From Atherinomorus stipes (taxonomy: Eukaryota > Chordata > Actinopteri > Atheriniformes > Atherinidae): 64,000 nt of DNA. Shown in pieces: positions 57,353 through 64,000 of this stretch. The DNA is taken from contig JALJCO010000083.1 in NCBI GenBank assembly GCA_023101725.1, positions 352,501 to 416,500 on the forward strand, in the 5' to 3' direction. Made by a program: the position numbers and the translations under genes. Within the stretch, counting starts at the first letter, position 1. Each line of letters opens with the position of its first letter. Under the pieces are notes generated by a model. The model made no database searches and was not told where the DNA came from. It saw only the letters and a program-made list of their open reading frames with translations.

Positions 57353-58664
57353 TGTAGCACCCGTACAACCACTCTATGAAGGGTTTACCAGAGAATGGTG
57401 GGTGCTTGGGTTCATTTAGACAGGTGTATACCACACAGGTGCACCTAAGGTAATGTTAACTTTCAATAAACTATTACCTCGGTAAATACCGGTTCCATAA
57501 ACAACAAATAATTGGACCCAGAGATGGTATTTGGCTTCGGCAAAATTAACACAGCCTTATTAATGAAATGAACAAGAATAATAAACCAAAAAAAAAAAAC
57601 CACAATTGAGTACCCAAATATGAATAATTTTAGGGAAAAGGAGCCTTTAAAACAATGACCCCTTTAAATTGCAACAGACTGCAGCTCAAATTAGGCTGCA
57701 GCGCTCCCAGTCACAGTGGAAAAAAGACACACAAATCTTATCAAAAAAACTATAACAAGGACAAGCAAAACTGTGCACAAAAAACAAAAACAAACAGGTG
57801 AAGTCTAAACAGTCAGCCAAAAGATGGCAGTGGTAAGGGTGGGCCTACTCACTCAAGCACGCACCGCACCCACAGTACTCACGGCTCCGTGGCTCACAGT
57901 CTCATTTGGAAGCTCGTTGCAGGCCTGTTTGGTCGTGCAAAACATTGCAATAACTTGCAAAACATTGAGTGCGTAGCAATAACTTGCAAAACATTGAGTG
58001 CGTTGCAATGTCGCGGTCCCGAAGCTTGAGAGCGGTGCACCGGAGATAGCCTTAGCTTAGCCATCGCCGACACGTGCAGCTAGCCCCCCCGACCTCATCC
58101 ACGCTCCCCCTCGGGATCCTCTTCTGTCTTCCTTCAGCCTTGAAACTCACCACCTTGCAGCAAGTCTCTCACGGAGTGTCTCGGCAACTTCTCCAGCGTC
58201 TCTTGCTGGGGTTTTCCCAACCGAGCGTCTCCAGTGTCGCTCCGTCTCTGTCTCTCCGGCCTTCTCCTTTCTCTTTTCCCTCCCGCACGCGCCTCTCGCC
58301 CCTCTCTTCTTCTTTCCTCACTCTCTAGGTCAAGCGCAACACCCCCTTCCGCCAACACTACCAATCACGATCAATAGTCAGGGAATATTACATATTGTCC
58401 AATAAAATGAAGGAACGAAGCAGAAAATAATATGAACACAGAGATAATTATTTAGAGAAAATAACATAACTACTCTTTGGATACGCCGTAATTTTATCAG
58501 AAAGAGACTTCAGTGAAATACATTTAAATCACAAAATAATTATTCCCACCTAGTAACATTAAGTACTAGAGCAAACTAATATATCACATCCTCAATGATA
58601 CTTAATTGGCATGATAACCTTACTTTCACTTAAATGTGATAACCCAATTTACCATCGGGCTACA
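57353..58664 (-). mobile_element. Ty3/gypsy 3' LTR (left copy)
   Basis: A 1312-bp LTR beginning TGTAGCACCC and ending GGGCTACA, with the expected TG...CA ends and a 6-bp inverted terminal TGTAGC/GCTACA. The first 440 bases repeat at 63559-64000 with about 90 per cent identity, judged by eye. Because gag and pol lie on the minus strand between the two, this is the 3' LTR. It includes a GC-richer, CpG-containing interior (about 58010-58330) and a 29-bp tandem duplication. Confidence 0.85.
57946..58003. repeat. 29-bp tandem duplication inside the LTR
   Basis: Units 57946-57974 and 57975-58003 each contain GCAATAACTTGCAAAACATT and GAGTGCGT and differ only in the first base. Confidence 0.9.
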
Positions 58665-58706
58665 CACACACACACACACACACATAATATATATATATAT
58701 ATAACA
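58665..58706. repeat. (CA)n(TA)n microsatellite at LTR edge
   Basis: Dinucleotide array that continues directly from the terminal CA of the LTR. Confidence 0.9.
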
Positions 58707-58885
58707 TCTGCAGCCATTTTAATTTCAGTACAGCATTCACCACCTCAAAATCAATAATGTTCATTCCCCCATCTGTTACTTTTTTATTATCATCATTATC
58801 AAGGATGGAAGTTTTTATTTTCTGGACCTTAAAGATCCAGCAGATTTAACAGCGACCTGGAAGTATTCCTTTCTGCACATGTGCA
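58707..58885 (-). mobile_element. hAT pseudogene fragment, inverted copy of 55910-56100
   Basis: The minus strand matches the plus strand at about 55910-56100. Shared words include AGGAATACTTCCAGGTCGC, AAACTTCCAT, GGAATGAACATTAT and AATTAAAATGGCTGCAGATG. Scattered substitutions and indels show it is a diverged relative and not a recent duplicate. Confidence 0.8.
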
Positions 58886-58907
58886 GATAACCCAATTTAC
58901 CATCGGG

Positions 58908-58912
<5 letters not shown>
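58886..58912. repeat. Duplicate of the LTR terminal 27 bp
   Basis: Exactly repeats the last 27 bases of the left LTR (58638-58664: GATAACCCAATTTACC...GGGCTACA), again followed by (CA)n(TA)n at 58909-58964. Confidence 0.9.

Positions 58913-58964
<52 letters not shown>
58909..58964. repeat. (CA)n(TA)n microsatellite
   Basis: Over twenty CA units followed by a short TA array. Confidence 0.95.
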
Positions 58965-59019
58965 CTGACTCATCAAGTGTTCAGGTTAAGACTGGACTCA
59001 CTCCATAAGATGAGTGGAG

Positions 59020-59097
59020 TCTGGTGTGCTACTGCTTGGTTGGAATAAAAACCTGCAGCCACGCGGCCCTTTCTGGAACCAGTTTGCCACCCCTGGC
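59020..59097. mobile_element. hAT-type MITE, right-half fragment
   Basis: AATAAAAACCTGCAGCCACG, CGGCCCTTTCTGGAACCAG and TTTGCCACCCCTGG form the right half of a CAGGGGTG-type fish MITE. Confidence 0.45.
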
Positions 59098-59100
59098 CTA

Positions 59101-60182
59101 CATATGCATAGGCTTTACACGATCAGGATTTTTGGGGCCGATCACCGATCACCGATCAGAGAGTTTTTAAAAACCGATCACCGATCACCGATCCGATCAA
59201 GTGAGAAAACAAATATATCTATTTAAATAGCTCGTTTACCTGTATTTATACAGTTTACTGAGTATCATAAAAAGGATTTTTGTTTCCATTTTTTGTCCTG
59301 AACTGACTGAGATGAAAAGGTTAAACATCAGTAACCTCTAACGGGCATTCAGGTTTAATCAGGACAAACTAAATAATTTGAGCCAGTGGCACAAATAACA
59401 GCCTAACTTAAACTGTCATAACTGAAATTATTTACAGTCACAGTGCAAATGAAGGCAGTAATGCTGCTTCAGAAGTTGGGGCTCACATCTGATGATGTCA
59501 TATCAGTGGTCAAAATAATCGAGTGACTGTTTCCTCAGAAGAACCTCGACGTGAGAACGAACAACCCGCTTTAGCTCAAGTAGTCCGGTATCGCTACAGT
59601 AGGGCTGGAATATATTTGCTCTGGACGCATGCGTCAGCGTCAGGAGCGTTTGTGTACATACCTGCTGGAGCACGCGGCGGCCGAAGCGCTCGACACTGGG
59701 TGTCTCCGTGGTCTGGAGTCCTGTTATTTACAGTCTCTGATGGAGACACGGAGACAAACACTTGTGCTGCAACAGTTTAAAGTAAACTGTTGTTTGCGGA
59801 AATGCAGGAAATGTGCTGTGTCCTTTCAGTCTAAGAGTGGACATGTTTGCAACCGGCGTCGCCATCCTTTACGTGTGGCGTATTTGGGATTGTAAAAACT
59901 TTATTGTCCAGCACATATTGACAGAACTCACGACAAAAACGCCACGTAGACATAAAACACATACTAGTGAGTATTTGTCTATTCTGCTTTGATTGTTTGC
60001 TTGTTTTCTAAGTTTAATTGGTGTAAATGAGAGTTTTACCGGAGCAGATTCAAAATGACAATGACGTCATTGATCGGATCGGTGAATGAAAAGTTAAGGG
60101 CCGATCAGAAAATATGAAAAAAATGTGAAATATCGGCCGATCCGATCAAACCGATCTGATCGGTGGAAAGCCTACATATGCA
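59101..60182. mobile_element. hAT-type element with exact 8-bp target duplication
   Basis: A 1066-bp element (59109-60174) begins TAGGCTTT and ends AAAGCCTA and is flanked by CATATGCA on both sides (59101-59108 and 60175-60182). Both subterminal regions carry clusters of CCGATC/GATCGG words (CCGATCACCGATCACCGATC on the left). The interior includes a segment shared with 13590-13700. No complete transposase frame is seen; the plus-strand frames near 59523-59895 have no recognised domain. It sits inside the remains of the gypsy element. Confidence 0.85.
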
Positions 60183-60519
60183 GGCATGAAAAAGTTCCTC
60201 CTTTTTCTGCCGGAAGTGGTGCAGTAATCACTGGCTGAACGATTTGTCCTGCGAATACGTCATCATGCACGGTGTCCAAACTTGGTGTGTGGAAACATCC
60301 TTGTTCCCGGCGTTCATTTATGGTATGAAATCGTTTCCCCTGGGCTCACAGGCGTTTCTCTGATTGAATTAGCAGACAAGTCGCTGGTAAGTGGCTGGTA
60401 CAGGAAGTGGCTGGCAGTCTGCTGAAAGGGGAACTTTTTCATGCAGATCTGAAGAGAAGTGGCCGCCGGGCGCCGAAGTCCTGGGAGGCAGCTGTCCGAA
60501 GCTAAGGGCAGTGGACCCA

Positions 60520-61682
60520 TCAGCAATCGACACCGAAGGGCTCTCTGACTTGGTAGTAAGTCTTGTCTGGTAGAGGGCTGGACCTCTTCTTTTTCTGGGT
60601 GGAAAGATACCCTTTGCACAGTTCTGTGAGTGGTCGGACAATAATGGAGTAGTTTTTTATAAACCTTCGATAGTAACTGCAGAACCCCAGAAAAGAATGC
60701 AATGAGGGGAGATCTGTCGGCTGCGTCCACTTGGTCACGGCTTTGATTTTGGCTGGATCCGTTGCGATACCATGTTGCGAAACTATGTGCCCAACATAGG
60801 TGACTTGAGGGCGGCAGAACTGGCACCCGTCAAGTGATAACTTGAGGCCAGCTTCTTCCAGGCGGGTTATGACTTTAAGGAGTCTTTGTTCGTGCTCCTC
60901 CAAGGTTTTGCCAAACACGATTAGGTCATCCAGATAGACAATGACTTCCATCATGATAGAATCCCAGTGGACATATGAAGGCAGTTTTCTTCTTGTCCTC
61001 TTCCCCCATTGGGATTTGATAGTATCCGCTGCGCAGATCCAACACTTAAAAACCACTTGATGCCAGATAAGCAATCGAGAGCATCATCGATGCGTGGCCC
61101 AGTGTATTGATCTGGGATGGTTCGGCGGTTCAGAGTGCGGTAGTCGACGCACATACGAAGTTGACCATTCTTCTTGCGGGCCAGAACAATGGGTGAGGCG
61201 TAGGGACTTCTTGATTCTTTAATGATCCCTGCCGCCAACAGGCCTTGAAGGTGACGCCGGAGATCATCCAAGTCAGCAGGAGCAATGCGGCTAGGAGGCA
61301 GAGCAGGTGAGTGAGCTCGTTCACTGATGAGGATGCGGTGTCCAAATGCTCACTTTCCGTGGACTTTGCAGATAGCAACGCGTTCCGTCCCAGGAGGAAT
61401 GATGAAAGGACCAGGACCCGTCCACTTCACTTCAGCTGCTGGTAAGTCTGTTTGTTGGACAACGATGGCTTTAGTGTCCGGATCTGTTAATTGGCTTCCC
61501 TCCTGGGCTTGAACTTTCATGGAGGTGAGCTTCTCTTGATCCCTCTGCTTTGCTTTTACTTGGTACGTACATACACCGCTGACGTTAGTGCCAATTAGGA
61601 CAGGTATGGTCTCAGAACAACGCTGGTCAGGACACACCAAAGCTAGGACAGGAATGGATTTGGCTTTGAGAGATTTGGACAT
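60520..61682 (-). pseudogene. Ty3/gypsy pol: protease end and partial reverse transcriptase
   Basis: The frame 61682-61350 contains IPVLIGTNV, typical of the end of a gypsy protease; the DTG active site is not seen and was probably deleted. 61271-60951 holds LLAAGIIKESRSPYASPIVL and LRMCVDYRTLNRRTIPDQY, the fingers of the reverse transcriptase. Its continuation over the first catalytic aspartate is frameshifted. 61074-60520 holds the catalytic VIVYLDDLIVFGK (YxDD), LEEHEQRLLKVITRLEEAGL and FLGFCSYYRRFIKNYS (thumb and connection). The MPQGLSGAPATFQ-type segment normally between these parts is missing. RNase H and integrase are absent, so the copy cannot mobilise itself. Confidence 0.85.
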
Positions 61683-63223
61683 TTGGGGTCACTCCAAGTC
61701 AATTTTGATGTATGCCTTGTATGGATAGCTGTCCTCAGTCCCTCAGGCAAACAGTTGGTCTGGACGTTGACAGAACTCCTCTTTACAGATGCAGAGGTGT
61801 TTCTCGTACTTGTTTCACTAGGTTTCTGACTTGACTTAAGCTTTCTTTGAGCCTGCAGAAGTTTCTGTACAACTTTTTGGTATTTCTCTGGAGCGGCACA
61901 TTTAGCAGCAAAGTGCCCATCCTCACCACACCGGTAGCAAAAGAAGTCGCTTATTTCTCTGGATGCACCAGTTCGTGGCGGTTGTGGCTTGGACAGAGCT
62001 TCTCTTTGACTTGCCTCATTGGCTGGGCTGTATTTGGGCTTGACTGACATGACAGAGACTTGCTTTCTGAGCTTTACAACTTCTTTCTTTAAAGCTTGGA
62101 TGTTCTTGCCTTCTGAGCTCTCAGCTGCAGCAGCGAATGGTGACAGAGGGCTTGGTGAAAAGGGGCTTTGCAATGTGAACTCACATACTTGTGCTTTGAG
62201 TTGGTGTATTTCAGCTTTTAAGTCTTTAAGCTCAGTCTCTGATGTCACTGTGACACTTTTAGCATAAGCAGACTTGGGTGGATGGAGTCGGTGACGTGAC
62301 GCCTCATGCTCTTCCGCCAAACGTATCTCATTTAGCAATTGCAGAAATGTTGGAGGGTTGTCACGACGCTCCCTTAGTCTCAGGTTCAGAATCATCATGT
62401 CAGACCGGGTGCCCCCTTTAATAAGTTGGTCGAGACGGGCTTTGTCTGTTATGGCTGCTTGAAGTCTTCCTTTTTTGACAACCCTATTAAGGACTCTTTC
62501 CATACGTCTCAGGAACTCAGAGTTTCTCCCCAGGATGTTGACACAATATTCGAAAGGCAAAATAAAGTTCCTCCCCGCTTTCAGGGGTGCCGAATGTATT
62601 TTCAAGAATATCAAGGTAGTCGTTGGCTGTGGCATTCTGGTCATTAAATCGAATAGCTTGAAGGACCTCGAGTGCAGGACCCTTTACGCTCTCCTTGAGT
62701 CTCATCTTCTTTTCCCGTTCAGGATGTTCGCATTCTTCATCAGGAATCAGGCTTGTTCCACCCAGTTTGCCAATTGTTCTTCTCCAGGAGGTGTGGGCAT
62801 AACCCCTGAAAAAGTACGCAACCTTCGGTATGGACTGGGGTCATTGCTGGTAGACCTGGTTTTCTGTTGTAGGATATCACCTACGGCTCGAATAATAGCT
62901 TCAGGAGTAGACAGTTGTAGTGGTGGCAGTACACTGGAATCTGGTGGAGATACAGGCGAGCCATCACCAGCGGCTGGAGCTTGAGTATCGTCGTTCTCAG
63001 AAAGTCCAAAAATTCGCCATGGCACTGCAGATCCCTCAGGTAAAACATCAAGAGGAATAGTTTTTACGTTGACCTTCTCTTTGCACTCACACAGTACGGT
63101 TAAACTTTGAGTCGGGGAGTCATACATCCTTTCCCTCACTCGGACTCTCCCCAGGGCCTTGATAGTCTGCAGTGCTTCTTCAATCACATCTACTTCAGTT
63201 TCTAGAGGGACATGCTTAAGCAA
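61643..63223 (-). pseudogene. Ty3/gypsy gag with CCHC zinc knuckle
   Basis: The N-terminal piece (63223-62747, 158 residues) has ALGRVRVRERMYDSPTQSLT, which resembles the N-terminal domain of PNMA-type gag proteins. The capsid part spans 62705-62517 and 62644 onward, across a frameshift near 62540. The 333-residue frame (62644-61643) carries two lysine- and leucine-rich, probably coiled-coil segments (about residues 138-153 and 182-196). One CCHC knuckle has Cys236, Cys239, His244 and Cys249 (CYRCGEDGHFAAKC), which in this family binds the RNA genome. A stop after about 62747 and the frameshift make it non-functional. The PNMA resemblance is my inference from wording. Confidence 0.8.
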
Positions 63224-63558
63224 GGCGTTTGCCGGGTCGAGGCCTTCTCCAACACACCAGGTTCAGTTGTGCCATCCCACTTAGTTGTACTGTTACCTTG
63301 TTCCTTTTTAAACCTGAATTAGGTTAAAGTAGTATAGTAGAGCATAAATATCACTGTTTTAGAGTTTTAGGGTTTTCACGTGATGTACCCTTTAATATGA
63401 CTTTCTAAATGTAGGATAAGGTCCAGTGAGTAACAAGTTCAAGCGACTTTTTAAAAACTGATTAAATCTCTGGGTCAAACTAAGTTTTTAAGCTAAAACA
63501 GAACTAGTTTTAGATGACTTCTAAGCGAAAAAGTATCCCAGCCGTGCCTCCGTTTTTA
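63224..63558. other. Gypsy leader between LTR and gag
   Basis: About 335 bases of untranslated leader on the minus strand. I looked for a primer-binding site starting TGG next to the LTR edge (63558) and did not find a convincing match to a tRNA 3' end. Confidence 0.5.
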
Positions 63559-64000
63559 TGTAGCACCCTTACAACCACTCTATGAAGGGTTTACCAGAGA
63601 ATGGTGGGTGCTTGGGTTCGTTTAGACAGGTGTATACCACACAGGTGCACCTAAGTTAATGTTAACTTTCAATAAACTATTACCTCGGTAAATTACCGGT
63701 TCCCTAAACAACAAGTAATTGGACCCAGAGATAGTATTTGGCTTCGGCAAAATTAGCACAGCCTAATTTATTAAATGAACAAGAATAATAAACCAAAAAA
63801 AAACCACAATTGAGTACCTAAATATTAATAATTTTAGGGGAAAAGAGCCTTTAAAACATACCTTTACCTTAGGTTGCAATGAAAGTAATGACCCCTTTAA
63901 TTTGCCAAATTAGGCTGCAGCGATCCCAGTCACAGTGGAAAAAAGACACACAAATCTTATCAACAAACTATAACAAGGACAAGCAAAACTGTGCGCAAAA
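63559..64000 (-). mobile_element. Ty3/gypsy 5' LTR (right copy, cut by window edge)
   Basis: It begins TGTAGCACCCTTACAACCAC and follows the left LTR to the window end with scattered substitutions and a few indels, including about 30 extra bases near 63857. The rest of the LTR and any target duplication are outside the window. Confidence 0.85.

Larger units (their letters stand above)
60190..63558 (-). mobile_element. Ty3/gypsy retrotransposon internal region (deleted)
   Basis: On the minus strand, from the right LTR edge at 63558, come a leader, gag (63223-61643) and a damaged pol (61682-60520). Gag, CCHC knuckle and then pol with a YLDD reverse transcriptase is the Ty3/gypsy order. RNase H and integrase are not seen; the internal region ends in unrecognised sequence near 60190. 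Several deletions and frameshifts make it defective. Confidence 0.85.

Noticed and set aside
1..64000. CRISPR arrays, operons, bacterial promoters or phage modules.
   Set aside because: The window is clearly vertebrate repeat-rich DNA; no regularly spaced repeats or compact gene order exist.

Overview
The window looks like intergenic or intronic DNA from a ray-finned (teleost, probably percomorph) fish genome. I reach this from content only: an L2/Maui-type LINE with a (TTCAA)n tail, several Tc1-like transposases, many hAT-type and TTAA-flanked non-autonomous DNA transposons, tRNA-derived short repeats, a Ty3/gypsy LTR element and frequent CA/TA microsatellites. The base composition is AT-rich. 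I found no host protein-coding gene, no rRNA and no canonical tRNA gene. Every recognisable coding stretch is a decayed transposable-element protein.

Layout. 1-9.3 kb: Tc1-like 3' end, a tRNA-derived SINE, two TTAA-type MITEs (4112-4641, 6983-7455), a tRNA-like repeat, a local tandem duplication and a perfect hairpin (8982-9009). 9.9-11.4 kb: an 875-bp long-arm MITE inserted exactly at the stop codon of a LINE remnant. 12-19.3 kb: three hAT-type elements and a second LINE remnant, separated by single-copy DNA. 22.7-25.5 kb: 5'-truncated L2 LINE abutting a 370-bp polypurine tract. 29.2-30.7 kb: a nearly full-length Tc1 element with an inactivated transposase. 31.5-38.8 kb: a Tc1-type MITE, a Tc1 remnant, and a 2.5-kb hAT-type element with nested younger insertions. 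41.9-42.5 kb: repeat-free sequence that may be a conserved non-coding element. 42.7-49.6 kb: two more copies of the long-arm MITE, an indel-rich segment that may be low-accuracy assembly, and a Tc1 remnant split by another MITE. 53.4-57.1 kb: a decayed BED-finger hAT transposase, itself interrupted, and a hAT MITE with exact 8-bp target duplication. 57.35 kb to the end: a Ty3/gypsy element on the minus strand (left LTR 57353-58664, partial right LTR from 63559) carrying gag with a CCHC knuckle and a deleted pol, with another hAT element nested in it.

The genes do not form a pathway. The interest lies in the layering of insertions and in one MITE family whose three copies all keep the same ~60-codon open frame, with only whole-codon indels between them. 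Identifications rest on motif recognition and comparison within the window, with no database search.
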